Source: Pseudopedobacter sp. (lineage in GTDB: Bacteria > Bacteroidota > Bacteroidia > Sphingobacteriales > Sphingobacteriaceae). From it: DNA of 6,222 bases. Position 1 is the stretch's first letter; every line of letters starts with the position of its first letter. Below, one piece after another: positions 1 to 6,222 of the stretch. The notes beneath the pieces are model-generated. The model saw only the letters and a list, made by a program, of their open reading frames with translations, was not told where the DNA came from and searched no databases. The stretch covers positions 1 to 6,222 of the forward strand of contig JACMNZ010000011.1 in the NCBI GenBank assembly GCA_014378285.1. The letters are read 5' to 3'. A program made the position numbers and the translations under genes.

Positions 1-1575
1 AAACAGTTCATCATTATCCCAATTTTAGCTTTTACATTTTACGCTAATGCTCAAGATAAAACGGCTATAAAATATGCCGCTAGCATCACCAAAGAAGATG
101 CATCTAAAAGATTAAATATCTTAGCGGCAGATGATATGGAAGGACGCGAAACAGGCAAGGCTGGCGCATTAAGAGCTGCTGAATACATCAAAAGTCAGTT
201 TGTTAGTTTTGGATTGAAAGGTCCTGTTAATAACTCTTCTTATTTTCAAATGTTAGATTTAAAAGAGAAAGTTATTGATAAAAGAGAAATTGCTGTAAGT
301 GGTAAAACTTTAGAGTTTTTAAAAGACTATTATATTTTGCCTGGCACATTTAACGATACAAAAGCAACGTATAAAGAATTCGTTTTTGTAGGTTACGGAA
401 TTGCCTCAGATAAATATGACGATTTAACTAATACCAATTTAACTGGTAAAGTTGCTATCATTTTAACTGGCGAACCTATGGTTGATGGAAAATCTTTAAT
501 TACTGGAACAACAAAAATGTCTGATTGGAGCACTAGTAGAAATAAAAAGTTAACTGCATTAAAAGCAAAAAATCCTATTGCTATTATCACTTTAAGTAAT
601 GATATGGCGAGGATGCAAAACGCTAAAGCTTATTTTGAAAGACCTTCTCTAGTTTTAGGAAAAGAGGCTGCTAATGAAAATCTGCTCAATTTATATTTTA
701 GCAAAGAGCAAATAAATAGTCTAATGGAAACTACAACTAAAAATATTGATGACTTAATTGCTAAAATTCAAGAAACTTCAAAACCAGTAACTTTTAGTTT
801 CTTTTCTGATTTAAGTGTTGATATAAAAAGTAAAATGACTCCGTTAGAAGCTAAAAACGTTCTAGGTTTTATGGAAGGTTCTGATGCCAAATTAAAAAAT
901 GAAGTCTTAGTAATTACAGCTCATTACGATCATATTGGCGTAGGTGAAGATGGCGATGTTTACAACGGCGCAGATGATGACGGTTCTGGAACTACAGGAG
1001 TTTTAGAAATTGCTGAAGCTTTCTCTAAAGCTAAAAAATCCGGTAAAGGTCCAAAAAGAAGTATTTTATTTATGACTGTAGTTGGTGAAGAAAAAGGACT
1101 TTTAGGTTCTGAATGGTATTCTGAAAACCCGGTTTTTCCTTTAGAAAATACCATAACAAATTTAAATATTGATATGATTGGTAGAGTTGGTGAACTTTAT
1201 AAAGGAAAACAAGATTCGGCAAATTACATTTACGTTATTGGGTCAGAAAAATTAAGTTCTACCTTAAAAGAGATTAACGAGAAAACAAATAAAACTTATA
1301 CCAACATGGTATTAGACTATAGATATGATGAACCATCAGACCCTAACAGGTTCTACTATCGTTCTGATCATTATAACTTCGCCAAACATGGCATCCCAAT
1401 TATATTCTATTTTAACGGAGTACATGAAGATTATCACAAAAAAACTGATGAGGTTAAAAAAATCAATTTTCCATTATTAACAAAAAGAGCCCAATTGGTT
1501 TTTTACACCGCGTGGGAATTGGCTAATAGAGCAGAAAGACCAAAGGTTGACCGTGAAAACGATATGCTGAATTAA
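1..1575 (+). CDS. Secreted M28-family zinc metallopeptidase with PA-like insert (5' partial)
   Basis: The reading frame is open from base 1, and 524 residues are visible up to TAA at 1573-1575. The first visible residues form a hydrophobic signal peptide (KQFIIIPILAF...) ending in an Ala-Asn-Ala cleavage site before Gln18. The true start must therefore lie just left of the window; the first in-frame ATG at 136 would discard the signal peptide and is not credible. Counting from base 1, a PA-like domain spans about residues 126-215 (FVGYGI...GKVAIILTGEP). The M28 catalytic domain follows with all expected residues: His308-x-Asp310 (HYDHIG), Asp326 in GADDDGSG, Glu363-Glu364 (VVGEEKGLLGS), Asp391 (NIDMIG) and His479 (DYHKKTDE). 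By family knowledge this is a two-zinc exopeptidase, usually an aminopeptidase, and the signal peptide places it in the periplasm or outside the cell. The substrate cannot be read from the sequence. Nothing appears broken, and it ends before its own terminator. Confidence 0.93.
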   Translation, partial: KQFIIIPILAFTFYANAQDKTAIKYAASITKEDASKRLNILAADDMEGRETGKAGALRAAEYIKSQFVSFGLKGPVNNSSYFQMLDLKEKVIDKREIAVSGKTLEFLKDYYILPGTFNDTKATYKEFVFVGYGIASDKYDDLTNTNLTGKVAIILTGEPMVDGKSLITGTTKMSDWSTSRNKKLTALKAKNPIAIITLSNDMARMQNAKAYFERPSLVLGKEAANENLLNLYFSKEQINSLMETTTKNIDDLIAKIQETSKPVTFSFFSDLSVDIKSKMTPLEAKNVLGFMEGSDAKLKNEVLVITAHYDHIGVGEDGDVYNGADDDGSGTTGVLEIAEAFSKAKKSGKGPKRSILFMTVVGEEKGLLGSEWYSENPVFPLENTITNLNIDMIGRVGELYKGKQDSANYIYVIGSEKLSSTLKEINEKTNKTYTNMVLDYRYDEPSDPNRFYYRSDHYNFAKHGIPIIFYFNGVHEDYHKKTDEVKKINFPLLTKRAQLVFYTAWELANRAERPKVDRENDMLN

Positions 1576-1607
1576 AGGTAAATCTATTATTTTGATTATT
1601 TTATGGA

Positions 1608-1639
1608 AGCAGATTGATGGAAATTCAATCTGTTTTTTT
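1608..1639 (+). terminator. Intrinsic terminator of the M28 peptidase gene
   Basis: A perfect 8-bp stem, CAGATTGA (1610-1617) with TCAATCTG (1625-1632), encloses a 7-base loop and is followed directly by seven T (1633-1639). It begins about 34 bases after the peptidase stop codon and points in the same direction. The stem is only moderately GC-rich, but the layout is that of a standard Rho-independent terminator. Confidence 0.85.
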
Positions 1640-1671
1640 GTTTTAAGCTCAGAGGAAAAAAAGTTTTTTTG

Positions 1672-1695
1672 AAAAGTATTTAAAAAAATGCTTTT
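1672..1695. repeat. A/T-rich inverted repeat (hairpin) between convergent genes
   Basis: AAAAGTATTT (1672-1681) pairs with AAATGCTTTT (1686-1695) around a 4-A loop. This gives ten pairs including one G-T wobble. It lies between the two terminators of the convergent genes. Only two further T follow on the plus strand, so it is a poor terminator on its own and could be a back-up structure or chance pairing in A/T-rich DNA. Confidence 0.4.
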
Positions 1696-1708
1696 TTGAA
1701 AATCCCTT

Positions 1709-1745
1709 AAAAAGGAAAAGGCGAAGTCCTATTGAACTCCGCCTT
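1709..1745 (-). terminator. Intrinsic terminator of the rlmN-comF-lipoprotein cluster
   Basis: Read on the minus strand, AAGGCG (1745-1740), one mismatch and AGT (1738-1736) pair with ACT (1727-1725) and CGCCTT (1723-1718) around an 8-base loop. The 3' arm runs into an interrupted T tract, TTTTCCTTTTT on the minus strand, written as A runs at 1709-1719 on the plus strand. It lies about 78 bases past the stop codon of the lipoprotein gene. The plus-strand side lacks a T tract, so it probably works only for leftward transcription. Confidence 0.7.
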
Positions 1746-1822
1746 CTCTAATCTAAATTAACGCTCTCGAATATTTTTACGTAAACAGGTTATATAAGGT
1801 TACATAAAAAATGAAAATATTT

Positions 1823-3202
1823 TTACTTCTCATAACACCCTAATGATGAGGGAAAAACTCTTGCTCTACCTGCTAAATCTCTATTTATATATTCGATAAA
1901 ATAAATATTGCTACTTAAATCTTTTCCCTTACCGTTGATAACACTATTTGACGGAATGTGATAGTTTTCTTTCCTTATATTTAAAAATAATGGGTCTTGA
2001 TTATAAATGTTAGAGTTCCCAAAATCTGGTTTATCAGTTTTTACACCATTGTTTTGAAAATCTGTGACAAAGCCCAAATTTCCTTTTTTATTAAAATCTA
2101 ATTCTTTTTGTAAACTTCCATAAATGATATTATTAAAGAATTGTGTTTTTAAAGCATATATTTTATTGGCATCTCCATTTAAATTATCACTAAAATAAAC
2201 CGAGGGCGTTTTACGTGGAAAGTTAAAATTGAAATTTGCTAGGGTATTTTGGTAAAATTTATAATCGCCACCGTATAATCCAATAACCAGATACTGTCCG
2301 CAATTGTACATTAAATTATTAATACCGGTAATACTTGCAGTATAACCTAAAACGCCAGCTATCTCATGATTTTTTATAATTGAATTGGTTAGTAATAATT
2401 TTGGGTTAGCATTATTGCTCAAGGAATCTACTCTAATACCTGCTAAAGCATTTTTAACAACTGCATAGTTAATTTTATTGTTGATGCTTGGTCTTAAAAA
2501 ATGAAGTCCTTCCCATTGCCCAGGTTCATCATCATATATTCTTTCTGTTCTATCGCTGGTAAAAGTAATGCTGTCTTTTAAAGTTCCGTTTGCGTTTAAT
2601 GTTCCTGAAATAAAAAGCTTAGCATCCTTATGAAAATAAATGCGAGCGCCGGGATGAACCGTTAAAACTACATTTGGGTTTACAATCGCATAATCATAAA
2701 CGATGTAAGGCCTTCCTTTTAAAAATGTAGTATTGGTATTTATAAGGGCTTTATTTAAGTAAACTGCATTTTGTCCATAAGCTGCAATTGGGATTTTTTG
2801 CTGATTCCCATTTAGATTTATCTGTAATTCATCCTCAATCAAAAAAGGAGAATCAGCACTATTAGGGTTGATAAAAGCTTTTACAAAAACATAAATTGAA
2901 TCGTTACCCTTAATCTTTATGTTTTGCAAGGCATCGGCGGCAACGCCATTGATATTTATTTTAAAAGATGAAGTGCTACCTCCGGCTAGTTTTAAATTAG
3001 AAATTACAACACTGTTTTTATTATAATTGAAGATTTTTAAAACCCTGTTGGTTGTGCCACTGCTTGTAAAAACGGTATCAAAAAGTAAAGAATCTGTAGA
3101 GAATTGAAGTTTTAAATCTGGACTACTATCAATTTTATCATCTTTTCTACAAGAAAAAATAAAGAAACTTAAAATTAAAATCGCTAAAACAGAATTTCTC
3201 AT
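1823..3202 (-). CDS. Surface-type lipoprotein with Ig-like N-terminal domain and right-handed parallel beta-helix
   Basis: This 459-residue protein has a lipoprotein signal peptide ending in the lipobox I-F-S-Cys18. The residues after the cysteine, R-K-D-D, resemble the K-(D/E)2 lipoprotein export signal described in Bacteroidota, so exposure on the cell surface is likely. Residues about 33-145 look like an Ig-like 'choice-of-anchor' or HYDIN-type domain (TNRVLKIFNYN..., then LQINLNG...IPIAAYG). Residues about 160-440 are beta-helix-like, with short hydrophobic strands rich in Asn, a GQWEGLHFL motif (228-236), and a closing segment DPLF (403-406), NYHIPSNSVINGKGKDL (413-429) and RDLAGRAR...GCYE (441-458). 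This matches the usual end of secreted beta-helix proteins ('DPLF...dyhL..gS.aid.G...D..G..R...iGaYE'). No catalytic residues can be assigned, so a binding, adhesion or polysaccharide-related role is possible but unproven. It is last in the cluster, 24 bases after comF, with no promoter box evident in the gap. Confidence 0.85.
   Translation of the reverse strand: MRNSVLAILILSFFIFSCRKDDKIDSSPDLKLQFSTDSLLFDTVFTSSGTTNRVLKIFNYNKNSVVISNLKLAGGSTSSFKININGVAADALQNIKIKGNDSIYVFVKAFINPNSADSPFLIEDELQINLNGNQQKIPIAAYGQNAVYLNKALINTNTTFLKGRPYIVYDYAIVNPNVVLTVHPGARIYFHKDAKLFISGTLNANGTLKDSITFTSDRTERIYDDEPGQWEGLHFLRPSINNKINYAVVKNALAGIRVDSLSNNANPKLLLTNSIIKNHEIAGVLGYTASITGINNLMYNCGQYLVIGLYGGDYKFYQNTLANFNFNFPRKTPSVYFSDNLNGDANKIYALKTQFFNNIIYGSLQKELDFNKKGNLGFVTDFQNNGVKTDKPDFGNSNIYNQDPLFLNIRKENYHIPSNSVINGKGKDLSSNIYFIEYINRDLAGRARVFPSSLGCYEK
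3137..3151 (-). other. Lipidated cysteine and putative lipoprotein export signal (C-R-K-D-D)
   Basis: The codons for Cys18 to Asp22 of the beta-helix lipoprotein. Cys18 is the predicted lipidation site. The Lys-Asp-Asp placed just after it fits the K-(D/E)2 pattern that sends lipoproteins to the outer face of the outer membrane in some Bacteroidota. The pattern is short and its exact form differs between genera, so this is suggestive only. Confidence 0.55.
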
Positions 3203-3226
3203 CTAAATAAATATGGACTAATTTAA

Positions 3227-3925
3227 TTATTCTGTGAAAGCAACGCCCACAATATTTATATTTTCTATACCAATGTCCTGTAAAACCTTTGCGCAAGTTT
3301 CTAAAGTTGCTCCGGTGGTAATGGTGTCATCAACCAAAAGCACATTATTAATTTTTGTATGATTTGGTTTTGCTTTAAAAACGGCTTCCATATTATCAAA
3401 ACGCAAACTTCTAGACTTTCCCGTTTGACTTTCTTTTTCTAAATCTCTAAATAGAATATCGGTAAAAACAGGAACTTTTAAAATTTCTGATAAACCTTTA
3501 GCAAATTGTTCGCTTTGGTTATATCCTCTCTTCTTAAACTTTTTTGGGTGTAATGGAACTGGAATAATTCCCTCAATTTGGGTATAATGAAACTCTTTAA
3601 TCAATTCTTTGCCATACAATTTACCTAACTCTACTCCTACTTTTGGTTGGTTATTATATTTAAGCTGATGCATTATGTTTTGCACCTTACCAGCTTTATT
3701 AAAATATAAAAAAGCTGCCGCCGATTGTATTTTAATCCTTCCCCAAAATTGTTTTGCTAATTTATTATCTGGGGTTAAATGGTAATTGGTATAAGGTAAT
3801 TGATGCAAACAAATGGTACAAAAGCAGTTTTCTTGTTGCACTAAAGAACCGCCACAAGCCTGACAGATGTTTGGAAAAAATAGTGCATCAAAATCTTTAA
3901 AAAACTGTTTGATTGATGCAGCCAT
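3227..3925 (-). CDS. comF: ComF family protein (amidophosphoribosyltransferase-like)
   Basis: This 232-residue protein has the standard ComF/GntX length and layout. An N-terminal zinc-ribbon-like cysteine group is present: Cys21-x2-Cys24 and Cys36-x2-Cys39, with an extra Cys34. The family motif HPKKFKKRGYNQS lies at residues 126-138 (IPVPLHPKK...GYNQSEQFAKGL), followed by the QTGKSRSLR segment (167-175). The phosphoribosyltransferase PRPP loop VLLVDDTITTGAT lies at residues 195-207. ComF is needed for natural DNA uptake in Bacillus and Haemophilus, where it is thought to act with the PriA helicase or the uptake machinery on single-stranded DNA. In most other bacteria the role is only inferred. 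It starts 3 bases after the rlmN stop codon, which implies co-transcription and perhaps translational coupling. All motifs are intact. Confidence 0.93.
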   Translation of the reverse strand: MAASIKQFFKDFDALFFPNICQACGGSLVQQENCFCTICLHQLPYTNYHLTPDNKLAKQFWGRIKIQSAAAFLYFNKAGKVQNIMHQLKYNNQPKVGVELGKLYGKELIKEFHYTQIEGIIPVPLHPKKFKKRGYNQSEQFAKGLSEILKVPVFTDILFRDLEKESQTGKSRSLRFDNMEAVFKAKPNHTKINNVLLVDDTITTGATLETCAKVLQDIGIENINIVGVAFTE

Positions 3926-3928
3926 ATA

Positions 3929-4981
3929 TTAATTAATACTTTCTTTAACTGCTAATTGGCCACAGGCGGCATCAATATCTTTCCCCCTACTCCTTCTAAT
4001 ATGTGTATTGATACCATGTTTCTTTAAATAGTTTGCAAAAATCTCGGTTTTATCAACATCGGCATTGGTGAAATCTGCAAAAGAGATTGGATTATATTCT
4101 ATGATATTTACTTTACAAGGAACGTGTTTACAAAATTTAACCAAGTCCATCGCATCTGTTAAACTATCATTTACACCATCAAAAATGATGTATTCATAAG
4201 TAACCGGATTTTTGGTTTTGGCAAAATAATATTTTAAAGCTTCAGCTAATGCTTGTAAAGAATTCTGCTCGTTTATTGGCATAATCTCATTTCGCTTAGC
4301 ATCATTAGCTGCGTGAAGCGATAATGCCAAATTGAATTTTACCTCATCGTCCCCTAACTTTTTAATCATTTTAGCAATGCCTGCGGTAGAAACTGTAATT
4401 CTTTTTGATGCCATATTCAGTCCATCTTCGGCGGTAATTCTATCGATAGATTTTAAAACGTTTGCATAATTTAAGAGTGGCTCGCCCATGCCCATATAAA
4501 CGATGTTGGAAAGTGGAATACCATAATTCTCAATTGCTTGGTTATTAATTAGCACCACTTGATCATATATTTCATCGGCATTTAAATTCCTTTTTCTTTC
4601 CATATATCCTGTTGCGCAAAACTTACAGGTTAGGCTACAACCCACTTGTGATGATACGCAAGCTGTCATTCTTTCAGTTGTAGGGATTAAAACACCTTCA
4701 ATTAAATGGGTATCATAAAGTTTAAAAGTATTCTTTATGGTTTTATCAGTGCTAAATTGAGAACTGTTTATTTTTACTGCATTAATAACGAAATGATTAT
4801 TTAAACTCTCTCTTAAATCTTTAGAAAGGTTGCTCATTTCGTCAAAACTACGGGCGGCTTTTTTCCATAACCATTCATAAACCTGAGTTGCCCTAAAAGA
4901 TTTTTCGCCCATTTGGGTAAAAACATCCTTTAACTGTTTTAATTCTAAGCTTCTAATATCTTTTTTAACAATTTCTTCCAT
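3929..4981 (-). CDS. rlmN: Dual-specificity 23S rRNA (A2503-C2)/tRNA (A37-C2) methyltransferase RlmN
   Basis: This 350-residue radical-SAM protein is close to the normal RlmN length. The 4Fe-4S motif is Cys115-x3-Cys119-x2-Cys122 (CSLTCKFCATG). The preceding CVSSQVGC carries Cys108, and Cys340 (in DAACGQLA) is the methyl-carrying cysteine by alignment with the known family. GMGEPL (164-169), RITVSTAGI (194-202), LSLHAAND (220-227) and the C-terminal RRSRGKDIDAACGQLA are all typical. The N-terminal helical region (about 1-80, with VYEWLWKK) is the RNA-binding accessory domain. It methylates carbon 2 of A2503 in 23S rRNA and A37 of some tRNAs, tuning translation fidelity and peptidyl-transferase-site antibiotic response. 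Lacking Cfr features beyond the shared core, it is the housekeeping enzyme. The ATG at 4981 leaves a normal N-terminus; the next in-frame Met (residue 24) would cut into the conserved domain. It is first in the leftward cluster. Confidence 0.97.
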   Translation of the reverse strand: MEEIVKKDIRSLELKQLKDVFTQMGEKSFRATQVYEWLWKKAARSFDEMSNLSKDLRESLNNHFVINAVKINSSQFSTDKTIKNTFKLYDTHLIEGVLIPTTERMTACVSSQVGCSLTCKFCATGYMERKRNLNADEIYDQVVLINNQAIENYGIPLSNIVYMGMGEPLLNYANVLKSIDRITAEDGLNMASKRITVSTAGIAKMIKKLGDDEVKFNLALSLHAANDAKRNEIMPINEQNSLQALAEALKYYFAKTKNPVTYEYIIFDGVNDSLTDAMDLVKFCKHVPCKVNIIEYNPISFADFTNADVDKTEIFANYLKKHGINTHIRRSRGKDIDAACGQLAVKESIN

Positions 4982-4991
4982 AAAGCAGTTA

Positions 4992-5022
4992 CAAAATTAG
5001 CATTATTAAATTGGGCGTAAAA
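4992..5022 (-). promoter_or_regulatory. Predicted Bacteroidota-type promoter of rlmN-comF cluster
   Basis: On the minus strand, TAATTTTG (4999-4992) is an exact match to the Bacteroidota -7 consensus TAnnTTTG. A TTTT (5022-5019) sits 19 bases upstream, matching three of four bases of the TTTG -33 box. The -7 box ends 10 bases before the rlmN ATG, so the transcript would start only a few bases from the start codon. The rlmN leader has no recognisable Shine-Dalgarno sequence. Confidence 0.6.
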
Positions 5023-5035
5023 TTTTTAAATTTTA
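5018..5035. repeat. Perfect 8+2+8 A/T palindrome overlapping the rlmN -33 region
   Basis: TAAAATTT (5018-5025), TT, AAATTTTA (5028-5035) form a perfect inverted repeat made only of A and T. It covers the predicted -33 box of the rlmN promoter, so it could be an operator or a DNA-bending element. Such repeats also arise by chance in sequence this A/T-rich. Confidence 0.35.
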
Positions 5036-5046
5036 TGATGAATAAA

Positions 5047-5078
5047 TTGACGGTTTTTTGTTAAAAACAGTAAGTTTA
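5047..5078 (+). promoter_or_regulatory. Weak promoter candidate for the amidohydrolase gene
   Basis: TAAGTTTA (5071-5078) matches the TAnnTTTG box except for the last base, and TTGA (5047-5050) lies 20 bases upstream where the -33 TTTG box is expected. It would give a leader of about 60 bases before the ATG at 5144. Both boxes are imperfect; it is simply the best candidate I find in this spacer. Confidence 0.25.
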
Positions 5079-5143
5079 AAAAATTCGATTTTTTAGAACA
5101 ATTTTTTCATAAAATCATTTTAAATTCTAAACGCTTTTTATTG

Positions 5144-6222
5144 ATGAGACGCTTTAGTGCAGATTTTATTTATACAATTACTGGAGAGATCATACCAAAA
5201 GGAATTGTTGTAACCGATGATGAAGGTAAAATTTTAGCTATTACCGATGAAAAAGTCTCTTTAGACCCACATATTGAAAGATATGATGGAATTATTACCC
5301 CAGGCTTTATAAATACACATTGTCATTTAGAACTTTCTCATCTCCATCAAAAAATAAAGAAACAACAAGGCTTAATTTCTTTTATTAAAGAAGTAATCTT
5401 TACCAGAAACTTTCCTGAAGATGTAATTCATGAAGCCATGAAAAGTGCTGATGAGCAAATGAGGCAAAATGGTATTGTTGCCGTTGGCGATATTTCTAAT
5501 CAAGCTATCTCATCAGAAATTAAGCAAAAAAGCAAAATTAAATACCACACATTTATAGAGATGATTGGGCTTGATGCTACAAAAACAGAGCAAATCATTA
5601 AAGATGCAATCGCTTTAAAGTCGGAATTTAAAACGCCAACTTCTTTAACCGTTCATGCTCCTTATTCAATATCTAAAAATTTATTAAAAGAATTAAGAAG
5701 GTATTGCAAGAATAACGAAAACAAAATAGCCATACATTTACAAGAGTGTGAAGCTGAGGCCGAGCTTTATAAACATAAAACTGGTTCTTTTTTAGAGTTC
5801 TTTAAAGATTTGAATATTAATTCTGAAACTTTTAAAGCGCAATCAAAAAATTCTATCCAAGCCATTCTTCCATTTTTGCCTAAAAGTCAAAAGATTTTAT
5901 TTGTGCATAACACCTTCACCTGCTTAAAAGATATTTATTTAACAAAACGTTTTGATTTAGACTTATTTTGGTGTTTTTGCCCGAATGCAAATTTGTATAT
6001 TGAGAATATACTACCAAAAATCGATTTTTTTAAACATACCAATTATCCAATTACAATTGGTACCGATAGTTTGGCCTCTAATGATGTTTTAGATATTTTA
6101 AGCGAGATGAAAGTTTTAATAAAAAACACTAAATCTTTTGCTACCGCAGATATTTTAAAATGGGCAACTATTAATGGAGCAAAATTTTTAGGCTTAGAAA
6201 ACGATTTGGGGAGTATTGAAAT
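5144..6222 (+). CDS. Metal-dependent amidohydrolase, deaminase-like (ATZ/TRZ or aminodeoxyfutalosine deaminase type; 3' partial)
   Basis: The frame is open from ATG 5144 to the window edge, giving 359 visible residues with no stop codon, so the gene continues to the right. The fold is a TIM-barrel amidohydrolase. An N-terminal beta-sandwich part (about 1-50) leads into ITPGFINTHCHLELSH with the metal ligands His59 and His61. Next come His171 (VHAPYS), His198 and Glu201 (IHLQE; third metal ligand and catalytic acid), His255 (VHNTF), the substrate-loop motif CPNANLYIE (279-287) and the metal ligand Asp308 (GTDSLASND). The final WATINGAKFLGLENDLGSIE is the usual lead-in to the C-terminal sandwich strand. 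The HxxE plus CPNxN pattern points to hydrolytic deaminases of amino-purine or guanine-like and related compounds, rather than dihydroorotase or urease types. The HCHLELSH segment resembles aminodeoxyfutalosine deaminases, but no menaquinone gene is visible nearby, so the substrate is open. The ATG is supported by the normal N-terminus it gives; TTG 5141 directly before it is an unlikely alternative. It is cytoplasmic, with no signal peptide. Confidence 0.88.
   Translation, partial: MRRFSADFIYTITGEIIPKGIVVTDDEGKILAITDEKVSLDPHIERYDGIITPGFINTHCHLELSHLHQKIKKQQGLISFIKEVIFTRNFPEDVIHEAMKSADEQMRQNGIVAVGDISNQAISSEIKQKSKIKYHTFIEMIGLDATKTEQIIKDAIALKSEFKTPTSLTVHAPYSISKNLLKELRRYCKNNENKIAIHLQECEAEAELYKHKTGSFLEFFKDLNINSETFKAQSKNSIQAILPFLPKSQKILFVHNTFTCLKDIYLTKRFDLDLFWCFCPNANLYIENILPKIDFFKHTNYPITIGTDSLASNDVLDILSEMKVLIKNTKSFATADILKWATINGAKFLGLENDLGSIE

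Larger units (their letters stand above)
4982..5143. other. Divergent intergenic region between rlmN and the amidohydrolase gene
   Basis: 162 bases of very A/T-rich DNA separate two genes that read outward. It holds the rlmN promoter candidate, the palindrome at 5018-5035, a weaker hairpin (AAAAAA 5078-5083 with TTTTTT 5089-5094 around TTCGA), and a weak rightward promoter candidate. I see no small ORF, RNA gene or riboswitch in it. Confidence 0.6.

Noticed and set aside
393..590. 65-codon minus-strand ORF inside the peptidase gene
   Set aside because: It lies wholly opposite a well-supported coding region, has no recognisable domain, and reads as an antisense shadow of the PA-like region.
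960..1154. 64-codon minus-strand ORF inside the peptidase gene
   Set aside because: It lies opposite the conserved M28 catalytic motifs. Its sequence is low in information and matches nothing I recognise.
136..1575. Starting the M28 peptidase at the ATG at 136
   Set aside because: The frame is open to base 1, and the codons before 136 encode a clear signal peptide with an Ala-x-Ala cleavage site, so the true start is just outside the window.
3929..4981. Cfr-type antibiotic-resistance methyltransferase instead of RlmN
   Set aside because: Length, N-terminal domain and the CVSSQVGC, GMGEPL and SRGKDIDAACGQLA motifs fit the housekeeping RlmN, and the gene sits in an ordinary chromosomal cluster with the same base composition.
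5076..5096. Hairpin AAAAAA-TTCGA-TTTTTT as a terminator in the divergent spacer
   Set aside because: No gene ends here from either side, and the stem is only A-T pairs, so it is more likely chance pairing in A/T-rich DNA.
1..6222. Mobile element, CRISPR array, tRNA/rRNA or defence module
   Set aside because: I found no transposase or integrase motifs, no regularly spaced repeats, no cloverleaf-like sequence and no terminal inverted repeats. Almost all bases belong to ordinary genes.

Overview
The window is AT-rich DNA (roughly one third G+C by eye) with the hallmarks of the Bacteroidota. There are no strong Shine-Dalgarno sequences, there is a TAnnTTTG-type promoter box, and there is a Bacteroidota-style surface lipoprotein signal. 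The protein sequences look like those of the Sphingobacteriaceae (Pedobacter and relatives), but that family-level placement is an inference from protein style, not from a search. Five protein-coding genes fill nearly all the sequence. Two are cut by the window edges.

Layout. At 1-1575 (+) is the nearly complete 3' part of a secreted M28-family zinc metallopeptidase, missing only its start codon and perhaps one or a few residues. It is followed by a clear intrinsic terminator at about 1608-1639. The 247-base gap at 1576-1822 lies between two convergent genes. It holds that terminator, an A/T-rich hairpin, and a second, opposite-facing terminator at about 1709-1745. On the minus strand, 4981 down to 1823 is a tight three-gene cluster, read in the order rlmN (23S rRNA/tRNA adenine-C2 methyltransferase), comF (phosphoribosyltransferase-like, competence-associated family) and a parallel beta-helix lipoprotein. 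The gaps between these genes are only 3 and 24 bases. A 162-base divergent spacer (4982-5143) carries a good promoter candidate for rlmN and a weaker one for the rightmost gene. That gene, 5144 to the window end (+), is a metal-dependent amidohydrolase of the deaminase (ATZ/TRZ, aminodeoxyfutalosine deaminase-like) type. Its 3' end lies beyond the window.

How they fit together. The set is mostly housekeeping and envelope genes, with no mobile element, CRISPR array, RNA gene or defence module visible. rlmN and comF are probably co-transcribed, with the lipoprotein as a likely third member. No shared pathway is evident. The peptidase and lipoprotein act in the envelope, and the other three are cytoplasmic. 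I do not see a convincing undescribed system. The points most worth a second look are the predicted surface-exposed beta-helix lipoprotein, the unassigned substrate of the amidohydrolase, and the very short predicted leader of rlmN with an A/T palindrome over its promoter.
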